Positions 5,831 through 13,600 of a stretch of DNA of 18,392 nucleotides are shown here, one piece after another. The first letter of the stretch is position 1, and each line of letters opens with the position of its first letter. Below the pieces are notes generated by a model. That model saw nothing but the letters and a program-made list of their open reading frames with translations. It searched no databases and was not told where the DNA came from. The position numbers and the translations under genes were made by a program. The stretch is from CAZPMT01 sp964587655 (GTDB lineage Bacteria > Hydrogenedentota > Hydrogenedentia > Hydrogenedentales > SLHB01). The stretch lies in NCBI GenBank assembly GCA_964587655.1, contig CAZPMT010000113.1:1-18392 (forward strand). Direction: 5' to 3'.

Positions 5831-7300
5831 CTATTCCGCGGGCTTGGCGGGATCGATTTCGGGGAAGACTATGGTGTTGCCGGCGAGGACGATGTTGGGG
5901 TCTTTTATCTGTGGATTCCGTTTGAGGACGGCGTCGAGCACCTTCCTGTTTGATGTGCCGTAGACCTCTTTGATCATTTTGGTCAGGCATTCGCCGGGTT
6001 TCACGATGCGCGTCGCGCGAACTGACGCCGATTCCGCGGCAGCCGGTTCGGCGCTTGCCGGCTTTGCGGTCTCGGCCGGTTCTTGCTTGCCGCCTTCATC
6101 CGGCGGGGCTGTCTCAGGAGGAGTTGTCTTCTCGTTAGCGGGCGCTTCCGCCGGTTTCTCAGGAGAAGGTTCAGGCGTTTCGTCGTGAGCGGCGACAACG
6201 GTTGGCGTCTCAGTAGGCGGCGCTTCCTTGGCAGGAGTTTCCACAGCGACGGCGGATGGCGGTGATGGCGTTGACGTAATGGGCGGCGCCGCGGTGAGAA
6301 CCTTTGACATCGCTTCGAGGGCCACGCGGACGTTTTCAGTATCGGGGAGCGAAGTGGTTTGTAGCGGCTGCGTGGGCGGTTCATGCGACGCCAGATCGGG
6401 CGGGGCCAGTTGCAGTAAAGCTACGATAGCGCATGCCGCCACAGTCAGCGCAGCACAGGCGCCGAGGGTCCGCCTCAGCCAGGGGCGGCCCCAGCTTCCT
6501 TCCAGATCGGCGATAACCTCGCGCACTACGCGGACTGTGACGGGTCTTCGCTGACCGCCGTATCCCGCGAGCAGTGCGTTGCTGGCGACGATGTTGAGCT
6601 TGCGCGGAATTCCCTTGGCATAACGGACCATGGCCTTGAGGGCCGCGGGCGCGAACACCTCGTCCAGCTTGCCTCCGGCCTGTTCCACGCGATGCCGGAG
6701 GTAATCGAGACTTTCGGCGCGCGTCAGGGGCATGAGCGTCGCCCTGACGGCGATCCGTTGTTTCAGTTGCCGTAAGGATTCGAGGTCGAGCTTCTTGTTC
6801 AGTTCGGGTTGGCCTACGAGGACTATCTGCAGGAGCTTTTCCTTGGTGGTTTCGAGGTTGGAGAGCACTCGCAACTGTTCGATTGTCTCGACGGGCATGT
6901 TCTGGGCTTCATCGATTATGACGGCGACGTTCCGGCCGGCCTGGAAGCGTCGCACGAGAGACCAGTGCAGCCATTGGATCATCCAGGCCGCCTCGCGCTG
7001 GGTGACTTCGTGCCCCATTTCGCGCAAGAGGAGTTCCAGGAGATCGCTGAAGGACAGATTCGGGTCGAAGAGGTAGATGCACTCGACCGCGTTCCGGTCG
7101 ATCCGATCGAGGTAGGTTCTGAGGATGGTGGTCTTCCCCGTGCCGATTTCCCCCGTGAGCACGACGAAGCCCTTGCGGTTCGCAACCCCGTAGGTGACGG
7201 CCGCGAACGCCTCTTTGTGGCTGGGGCTGAAATAGAGGAATTCGGGGTCCGGCGTGATGTTGAAGGGTTCCTTCGCGAATCCATAGAAGCCCAAGTACAT
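5831..7300 (-). CDS. ExeA-type AAA ATPase with transmembrane segment and C-terminal LysM domain
   Basis: A 489-residue inner-membrane ATPase. The N-terminus MYLGFYGFAKEPFNITPDP is the signature of the ExeA/GspA family and of the ATPases in exosortase/polysaccharide loci. Seen: Walker A GEIGTGKTT (50-58), Walker B VAVIIDEAQN (125-134), sensor LVGQPEL (161-167), a conserved Arg182 and IPRKLN (231-236). A single membrane helix at about 277-299 leads to a Pro/Glu/Thr/Ala-rich linker (about 300-425) and a LysM-like domain (about 431-481: VKPGECL, VYGTS, NPQIKDPNIVLAGNTIVFP). The topology suggests a cytoplasmic ATPase with a periplasmic peptidoglycan-binding arm, perhaps for secretion or envelope assembly. 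I chose the ATG at 7300, not an open frame back to 7456, because AAAGGA lies about 8 nt upstream and the family sequence begins there. Confidence 0.9.
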   Translation of the reverse strand: MYLGFYGFAKEPFNITPDPEFLYFSPSHKEAFAAVTYGVANRKGFVVLTGEIGTGKTTILRTYLDRIDRNAVECIYLFDPNLSFSDLLELLLREMGHEVTQREAAWMIQWLHWSLVRRFQAGRNVAVIIDEAQNMPVETIEQLRVLSNLETTKEKLLQIVLVGQPELNKKLDLESLRQLKQRIAVRATLMPLTRAESLDYLRHRVEQAGGKLDEVFAPAALKAMVRYAKGIPRKLNIVASNALLAGYGGQRRPVTVRVVREVIADLEGSWGRPWLRRTLGACAALTVAACAIVALLQLAPPDLASHEPPTQPLQTTSLPDTENVRVALEAMSKVLTAAPPITSTPSPPSAVAVETPAKEAPPTETPTVVAAHDETPEPSPEKPAEAPANEKTTPPETAPPDEGGKQEPAETAKPASAEPAAAESASVRATRIVKPGECLTKMIKEVYGTSNRKVLDAVLKRNPQIKDPNIVLAGNTIVFPEIDPAKPAE

Positions 7301-7352
7301 CCGCTGATTCCTTTGTAGGCTGAAAGTGTCCTGTGTTCCTACAGTCCTCAGC

Positions 7353-8396
7353 CTACAGCCTGGCTGAATCGGGATGCAAGAGTGGAACGGGGCTCTTGCC
7401 GGGCGCGAAGACGCTAAAGATTCTGTCGCTAACGAGCTCCAACCGTTTGTCGGCATTTCCCTCGAACGGGACCTGTCCGCCGGCCATTGTAGCGTGGCCG
7501 CCTCCGGTGCCGAGCTTCTCGATGACGCGTTTGATGCGTCTGGCCACGTTGCCTCGGGCGTCGATGGCTCGTGCGGATATGTAGATTATGCCGCGGCACG
7601 CGGCATAGCACACGGAGGTCCGCATTCCTTCGAGGCGAAGCATGCGATCTGCGACTTCCGATATTGCATCGACGTCTTGGCACGCCCGAATGCGGCTCAC
7701 GACGGTCGTCCCCGCGATCAGACAATCCGAGAGGCTCTCCATGAGCATTCTGAAGTAGTCGGCCGACACGGGCGCGCACCGTATGCGCGCGAGCTTCTTC
7801 TTGTCGGCGGCGAGGAAGAGGTCCTGATAGGCCCGTACGTCCGCTGGCCCGGCCTCGCGCCCGAGATCCTGCGTATCCGATTGGATTCCGTAGAACATGG
7901 CCGTGGCGAGGCTGGTCGCAATTTCAACGCCGGCGGTCTTGAGATACTCGTAGAGAATGGTGGTTGTCGCGCCATAGTGCGGACGGACGTCCGCAAACGC
8001 CGCGGTCCACGTCCGGCGCCGGGGAAGGATATGGTGGTCAAAAACAATATCCGCCGTTCTACCCTGGCAGAGCAAGTTGTTGCCGGCGTGCGGCTGCGAG
8101 TCGACGAGGCAAATCGTCGCGTAACGCGAGAGTTGCGCCTCGGTGAGGCGCCTTGCCCCGATGTGCAGGATCTCGATCATGGCCCGGTTTTCGGCGCGCC
8201 CGGCGATGCCCCCGTAGCCGATGGCCGCGCGTTTCCTGAGACGCACGCGAAGAAGCTCGCGGAGGGCCGCCGCGCTCGCGAGTCCGTCCGGGTCGGGATT
8301 GTCCTGCGTCAGGATGATGACGCGCCCTTTGCGCGCGCACAGGCGCAACATTTCTTCGATGCCGGGGCAGAGTTGCATCAATCCCGTTGATCCCAC
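7353..8396 (-). CDS. DHH/DHHA1 family phosphoesterase (NrnA-like)
   Basis: This 347-residue protein has the DHH-DHHA1 architecture of NrnA/RecJ-like phosphoesterases, known to degrade nanoRNA, pAp or cyclic dinucleotides. Seen: motif I QDNPDPDGLASA (31-42), motif II VDSQPH (98-103), the DHH signature (120-122), motif IV GIQSDTQDL (169-177), and the DHHA1 substrate-binding GGGHATMAGG (297-306). In motif I the usual first residue is His (HDNPDPD); here codon 31 is CAG (Gln), which would remove one metal ligand. The frame starts with GTG at 8396, overlapping the TAG of the upstream GTPase gene by one base. An ATG at 8378 is the alternative start. The close coupling suggests a shared pathway. Confidence 0.88.
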   Translation of the reverse strand: MGSTGLMQLCPGIEEMLRLCARKGRVIILTQDNPDPDGLASAAALRELLRVRLRKRAAIGYGGIAGRAENRAMIEILHIGARRLTEAQLSRYATICLVDSQPHAGNNLLCQGRTADIVFDHHILPRRRTWTAAFADVRPHYGATTTILYEYLKTAGVEIATSLATAMFYGIQSDTQDLGREAGPADVRAYQDLFLAADKKKLARIRCAPVSADYFRMLMESLSDCLIAGTTVVSRIRACQDVDAISEVADRMLRLEGMRTSVCYAACRGIIYISARAIDARGNVARRIKRVIEKLGTGGGHATMAGGQVPFEGNADKRLELVSDRIFSVFAPGKSPVPLLHPDSARL

Positions 8397-9454
8397 TAGA
8401 CGTTGAATCGGAATAGCATGATGTCGCCGTCCTGTACGACGTAATCCTTGCCTTCAAGGCGGAAATGGCCCTGTTCTTTGGCCTTGGCCATCGAGCCGGC
8501 AGCCTCGAAATCGGCGAAGCGCACGACTTCCGCGCGAATAAATCCTCGTTGGATATCGCTGTGTATGACGCCGGCAGCGTCGACCGCATGGGTCCCTTTT
8601 CGGATAGTCCACGCGCGGACCTCCGGCTCGCCCGCGGTGAGAAAGCTCATGAGGCCGAGGATGTCGTAGGTCGCGTGCAGGAAGCGCGTGCGTGATTCCT
8701 CGCCGAGGCCGAGGTCGTCGCGGAAAGCCTTTCGCTCTTCCTCTGGGAGTTCGGCCACTTCGAGTTCCATCTTCCCGCAGAGGTCTATCAGGCCGAGCGC
8801 GTTTTCGCCGGCGTACGCGGCCAACCCGGATGGATCCGGTTTCCCGATGTCGTCTTCCCCATAGTTACCGAGGATCAGCATCGGCTTCTGCGACAGGAAG
8901 CCGAACCCGCTAATCTCGATGGCCTCGTACGTGGAGAGTTCGAGAGTCCGGAGCGATCTTCCCGCCTCGATGTGGGCGCGGCACCGCCTCAGGAGGTCGA
9001 GTTCGGCGCCCTTGCTGTGCTCCTTTTCCAAACGCTCGATCCGTTTTTCGACGACGATCAGGTCGGTGATCTGTAGTTCCTCATCGAGGGCCTTGCAGTC
9101 GCGCACAGGATCAACGGAGTCCTTTGGATGCATGACCTCCTCGCTCTGAAATGCGCGGACCACGTGCACGAGGGCGTCGGCATTCTTGAGCACGGCGAGC
9201 GCGGCCCCGTCGAGGACTTTGGTTTCGCCTCCAGTCTCATTGGGCGCGATGTCGATGAACTGGACCTCGGCGTAGGTGACCTTTTTCGGCTTGTGAATTG
9301 CGGCCAGAAAGTCGACGCGGGCATCAGGAACTTTGATGACGCCGATGTTTGCGTCGCGGCTTCCAAACGCGCCCACGGCGGCGTGCGCGCCGCTGAGCGC
9401 GTTGAACACGGTCGTTTTTCCCGACCGCGCAAACCCGATAATGCCGACTTTCAT
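8396..9454 (-). CDS. divergent YchF/OLA1-like P-loop NTPase (DUF933/TGS-like C-terminus)
   Basis: The 352-residue protein aligns along its length with YchF/OLA1. Seen: P-loop GFARSGKTT (7-15), a coiled-coil insert (about 118-165), the FLSQKPMLILGNYGED segment (186-201) with the NxxE nucleotide-specificity motif retained (Asn197, Glu200), and the C-terminal domain with TAGEPEVRAWTI (273-284), AAGVIHSD (293-300) and EGKDYVVQDGDIMLFRFNV (334-352). It differs from housekeeping YchF: the P-loop is not GLPNVGKST, and the G3 DxxG reads DIAP (69-72) with the following GxxKGxGLG loop missing. It is therefore probably a paralogue, not the core ychF. AAGGAGG 7 nt upstream supports the start. It is cotranscribed with the DHH gene. 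Confidence 0.87.
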   Translation of the reverse strand: MKVGIIGFARSGKTTVFNALSGAHAAVGAFGSRDANIGVIKVPDARVDFLAAIHKPKKVTYAEVQFIDIAPNETGGETKVLDGAALAVLKNADALVHVVRAFQSEEVMHPKDSVDPVRDCKALDEELQITDLIVVEKRIERLEKEHSKGAELDLLRRCRAHIEAGRSLRTLELSTYEAIEISGFGFLSQKPMLILGNYGEDDIGKPDPSGLAAYAGENALGLIDLCGKMELEVAELPEEERKAFRDDLGLGEESRTRFLHATYDILGLMSFLTAGEPEVRAWTIRKGTHAVDAAGVIHSDIQRGFIRAEVVRFADFEAAGSMAKAKEQGHFRLEGKDYVVQDGDIMLFRFNV

Positions 9455-9558
9455 GCGATGCCTCCTTACCCGCCCAAGAACATGCTAGTGCATTGAGTCG
9501 GCCTTATGCAATTCTGCCTTGTCTGCAAAGCGCCTGTCGGAAAGCGACACTGCCATGC

Positions 9559-9564
9559 TACAAT
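9559..9564 (+). promoter_or_regulatory. candidate -10 box upstream of the metallopeptidase-like gene
   Basis: TACAAT matches the -10 consensus at five of six positions. No convincing -35 is seen 16-18 bp upstream. If it is used, transcription would begin near 9571, giving a leader of only about 15 nt to the ATG at 9586, and would leave the in-frame GTG at 9574 almost leaderless. Confidence 0.3.
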
Positions 9565-9585
9565 GTTCGGTAGGTGTCGTTGGCG

Positions 9586-10467
9586 ATGGAAAACTACTAC
9601 GACTTCATAGATGCTTTTGCCCCCTTTGAAAAATTGTGGCTAAAGCTTGAGTCGCTCACACCGATCGAACAAGAGGTTTTGTGGCTGAGTCACTTCACTC
9701 ACTACTGGCCGGAACTTGCGCGGATGTACACCGAAGCCCATGTGCAGGACGGTGAAGAGTGGAGCGCCGTCCTTCGTGAACGATTCTTTCCGCGGGTCCA
9801 AGAACTCCTACCCTCGATGCGGCGCGCGGCGGAGAAGCTTCCTGAAGTCACCCGCGAGGTCGTCGAACGCGCGCGTCTCGTGCAGATACTCGACTTCTCC
9901 GTTCGGTTCGTGATGCTTGGACCGGCGGGGTATGCCGGTTGGGGTACAAGATACGACGGATGTCGGGCGTGCTTGTTTGGTCTTGACAGCATTGCTGACC
10001 TTGGCTGGGAGGAGCAACATACTCTGACAGGCTTGGTCGCACACGAGCTCGGCCATCTTATCCACGCCGAATGGCGGGAGCGGCAGGGATTAGCTTGCGG
10101 CAGAGGGCCATTTTGGCGTCTTTATCAAGAGGGTTTTGCGCAGTGCGTCGAACACCTTGTTGCGGGTCCGGACAGTTGGCTCATGGAAGCAACAACGCCC
10201 GGGTGGGCCTCGTGGTGTTCATCGCATGTTCAGTTTCTGGCAAGTGAATTCCTCGCAGCCGTCCGTGCCGAGGAACCTTTACACAGATTCTTCGGCTCGT
10301 TGCCACACTTGCATGTCAGGGGACATCGTCAAACGGGTTACTTCCTTGGTGGTGAATTGGTAGGTCACCTTGGTGGGCAATTCGGTTTCCGGGAGATCGC
10401 TTTGTTGGAGGCCTGGCGCGTTGATCAGAGTATGAACTCAGCACTTGAGAAACTAGCCACTGTGTAA
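9586..10467 (+). CDS. predicted HExxH zinc metallopeptidase-like protein (DUF2268-like)
   Basis: A 293-residue protein with the zincin motif HELGH (153-157), preceded by a hydrophobic strand, and a likely third ligand Glu182 in YQEGFAQCVEH, 25 residues after the second His. This HExxH...EG(F/L)A pattern is that of gluzincins such as the DUF2268 group; assignment to that family is tentative. The N-terminal half is helical and charged, with no signal peptide, so it is probably cytoplasmic. I use the ATG at 9586; an in-frame GTG at 9574 would add four residues. It is a single gene, divergent from the YchF-like gene and flanked downstream by palindromic repeats. The substrate is unknown. Confidence 0.78.
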   Translation: MENYYDFIDAFAPFEKLWLKLESLTPIEQEVLWLSHFTHYWPELARMYTEAHVQDGEEWSAVLRERFFPRVQELLPSMRRAAEKLPEVTREVVERARLVQILDFSVRFVMLGPAGYAGWGTRYDGCRACLFGLDSIADLGWEEQHTLTGLVAHELGHLIHAEWRERQGLACGRGPFWRLYQEGFAQCVEHLVAGPDSWLMEATTPGWASWCSSHVQFLASEFLAAVRAEEPLHRFFGSLPHLHVRGHRQTGYFLGGELVGHLGGQFGFREIALLEAWRVDQSMNSALEKLATV

Positions 10468-10500
10468 GCCAGACGTCTTCTATATACGTTGTGGAAATTA

Positions 10501-10557
10501 GGTCAGGTCTCGAATCATACAGTCATAACGTACGACCTGATAATTCAAGACCTGATC
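10501..10557. repeat. imperfect inverted repeat with a duplicated right half-arm (REP-like)
   Basis: The arms 10501-10518 and 10540-10557 pair over 18 bp with three mismatches, around a 21-nt loop. The sequence GACCTGA occurs twice on the right (10534-10540 and 10549-10555), so the left TCAGGTC (10503-10509) can pair with either copy. It lies between the convergent metallopeptidase-like and glycosidase genes. It could be a REP-type element, an insertion-sequence end, or a bidirectional terminator without a U-tract. Confidence 0.6.
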
Positions 10558-10602
10558 ACATTCTTTCCCATGGAACTCGGCACGTCACCGAATCGGTAAG
10601 GG

Positions 10603-10643
10603 CGAGCTCCTGCTCGGCCGGAAGGTCGCGGAGGACCGCGACC
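10603..10643. repeat. two tandem GC-rich hairpins in the convergent intergenic region
   Basis: The first hairpin is CGAGC/GCTCG with loop TCCT (10603-10616). The second is an 8-bp stem GGTCGCGG/CCGCGACC with loop AGGA (10624-10643). No T-run follows on either strand, so a canonical intrinsic terminator is not supported. Two adjacent palindromes of this size resemble a REP doublet. The rest of the 219-bp region (10468-10686), apart from the repeat at 10501-10557, shows nothing I can name. Confidence 0.55.
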
Positions 10644-10686
10644 CTACCACAAGTATGATGCATTCCTGCGTGGAAACTCGCATGGC

Positions 10687-13600
10687 CTATTTCGCAAGGC
10701 GGTATTCGAACGCCCCCGATTCACACGAAAAAACGAGCGCGTTGTCCTCGTATGTCAGTGGGAACGTTTGCAGCACTTGGCCGTTCGCGTCGATTCTTTC
10801 GGCGCGCACCGGGAGATCAGGACCCGCCGTTGACAACAAATCTTTCGCAAGGCGAGTTGTGAATGACGCGCCTCCGGGCAGCGGCGTAATGACAACGACG
10901 TCTTCGACCCGGTTCAAGCGGAATGCGCCGTTCGTAACGATCTTGCCATCGAAGAACGAGACCGGCTTGCCTTCGGGGTTCATGCGAGCGAGAAGCGGAT
11001 CGGGTCTCGGCTCAATGGGCGTCCACGTTACACCCGTTACAGCGTCACCCTGTCCATCCACCTTGAGCATTCCGAGGCGCACGCGCCGTCCGTCGTCATT
11101 GAACCCGGGGAGAAGTTGTATCCCCAGATCGGGACGCCACAAACCGACGCGGAGTTCGACGATTGCCCCGGACGCGATTGTCGGCGGAATTGTGGTGACG
11201 GCCTTGCTCTGCACGAGGCCCTGCCACTGCGTGGTCGGTTTCTCAAAGGAGTGGTCCGCCTGAAACAGGATCTTGCCGCTGTCATCCACGAAGTGCACGA
11301 ACGCCTGGAGTGATTCAGTTAAGGGCTTCGACGCATCCCAGTCAAGGGCGAGTTCGATCTTGCGGTCGCCGAGATATCGGATCGAGTTGCACGAGACCTC
11401 CACGGGCAAGGACTCATCAACGACGGGCCGCGCATTGACGTAACATTCCGCGACGGGATTGCCGGCGCAGCTCCATTCGGCGATCACCCCTTCCTTGCTT
11501 CGGGTAATCCCCGCGAGAAACGAAGAGTCGCACATGGCCAAGAAACCGAAGGGCGGAAGAACATGGCCTTTCACTTCCCAGTCCGCCGCGCCTCGGTTGA
11601 TCCAGATCTCGTCCGCGCCACCGGCATAGGCGATGTGCTGCCGATGGAGATCGTTGTCCACGAACTCGACGGTGTCGATGAGCTTTCCAGCCAGGCGGTT
11701 CGCCAGTCCGTGGAGAAACCAGTATTTGCGGACGACGTTGCGGTTGAACGGCTCGGAGACCATCGGCGGGTGCCCGGTCATCACCTCAGCCGTCATGTAG
11801 TCGTCGCTGTAGATCCCGTGAAGCGGGGCATCGAGTCCGCCTTGGTAGCGATAGCTGTAGCCCGCGCCGTGCGCGACGAAGCGATCGTGGTAGGCCACGT
11901 CGAACCATGGAATGCGCTCGGCGTCCGCGCACTTGATCCGCCACACCAACCATCCGCCATCTTTGGGTGGATTGGCGTCAACGCGGAGATGATTTGCCTG
12001 GGACCCGTCGAGATAGCCGATGAGCTGATCGTGTCCGCCCTCGGAAATCTGCGGCGCGCTTCCGCCGAGTTCGTTTCGTATCCACGCGAAGGTTTCGCCC
12101 CAGGTGTCCCGCGTGAATACACGATCTTGAAAGCCCCCGTCGCAGGTCCACGACTCGTAAGGTCCGATGGAAGAGAACACGTCGATGAAGTAGCCGGTGG
12201 GCTGGAAGTTTTCCTTGATGAGCTTCACATTGTGTTCCATAAAGGGCCTATACGCATCCGAGCGCCAACGATAGGCCTGGGCGTCGCAACCCTCGTTGAG
12301 CCATCCGCGCACAGGTTCGCCGTCGCGCGAAAACGCCACGTTCTTATACGTGAAACCCTCGGCGTCGGGATAGAGGTCGATGTAATTGTCGTGCGGGGCG
12401 AAGATGACGCCTTGTTCCTTGCACACTTTGGCGAGGTCGCGAAATTCCTCAAGTGTCCCAAATTCCGGATTGGGGGGATAGATGTCTGGCAAGCGATAGT
12501 CATATCCCCACCGCTGCCAGTTGTGCCAGACGACGACGCTGTGGGTGAGGCCGTACTTAAAGGAGGTCTTGAGGGCTTCGGCGCTTACCTTGTATGCGCC
12601 GCCCCAGAGATCGAAGACAAAACGGCCCTTGAGCGTCTCGACGCCGCCCGCGGCCTTTCGCGCGTCCGTCTCGCGATACGCCTTCGCCGCGGCCCACACG
12701 TTCGGCGCCGGGATGAAGGTAAGAGTCTGCGCCAACGGCGCGTGAAGCGTTGCGAACCTCGCTTCCGGCTGGACCTCGAGCTTGTTCGGAGACACATCGA
12801 CGGCCTGCACCAACGAGAAACCGTTCTTGAAATCAAACCCGACGAAGGACGTCGCAAGCTGGTGGCTGTCGAACCCCAGATCGAATGCCTGCGGTTCACG
12901 GACGACGTTTCCGACGCCGGCATAGACTTGATGCGGAACGGCGTTCCAGGAACCCGCCGCGAGGTCTTCGATATAGACGACCTGCCATGGGCGCGGCTCG
13001 GGTCCGTTTTCGATCGAAAAGTGCGCGCGGAGCGACTTGCCTTCCTCAATGCGCAGTTCCGCAACGAGATCGAATGCGCCGATCCAGTTCCGGAAACGAT
13101 GCCGCACTTTCACGGACGATGCATTGCCCTCTTCGCTAAGACCGAGAAGTTCCGTGACACCGGAGGCCTCGTCGATTTGATCGCCGAGGACGCGCGCGCG
13201 GAATCCGCGGAACGAAAGCTCTTTTCCTCCGCCGCTGAACGTGATCTCGCCGTCGAGGAGACCTCTCGCGCCAGGCCGCACTCGAACATCGTAATCGGAA
13301 CCGGCGGTCCGCACGACGCCGAGAAGCCGTTCCTCGGAAAGTGTTGCTGAGCGCGGCGGCGTTGGCGTGCCTGCGACAATGCGCGGCGCCGCCCAGTAGG
13401 ACGCGTCGCAGGTTACGTCCTTCTTCGGGCCGGGATGCGACTCGAGTTGCAACCGGATAGACTTGCCTGCGAAGCGGCTCAAGTCCGCCTCTCCCTCCTG
13501 CCAAGTCTTCGCGTCGGTGTGTTTCTCGAATAGGACCTCGCCCGCATCGCCTTCCGGAGCGTCCCCGGAAACGGCCCGCACGCGGAACGTGACGCCGTCG

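Noticed and set aside
7301..7456. N-terminal extension of the ExeA-type ATPase
   Set aside because: The added 52 residues are not family-like and run into the end of the DHH gene; the ATG at 7300 has an SD and starts the conserved sequence.
7374..8390. 338-codon plus-strand frame
   Set aside because: Antisense to the DHH phosphoesterase gene, which carries all family motifs on the other strand.
10624..10643. 8-bp hairpin as an intrinsic terminator
   Set aside because: No T-run follows the stem on either strand, so I list it only as a repeat.
11563..13350. 595-codon open frame on the plus strand
   Set aside because: It lies entirely antisense to the glycosidase-like gene, has His/Arg/Val-rich composition and no recognisable motif; high GC at third codon positions produces such antisense frames.
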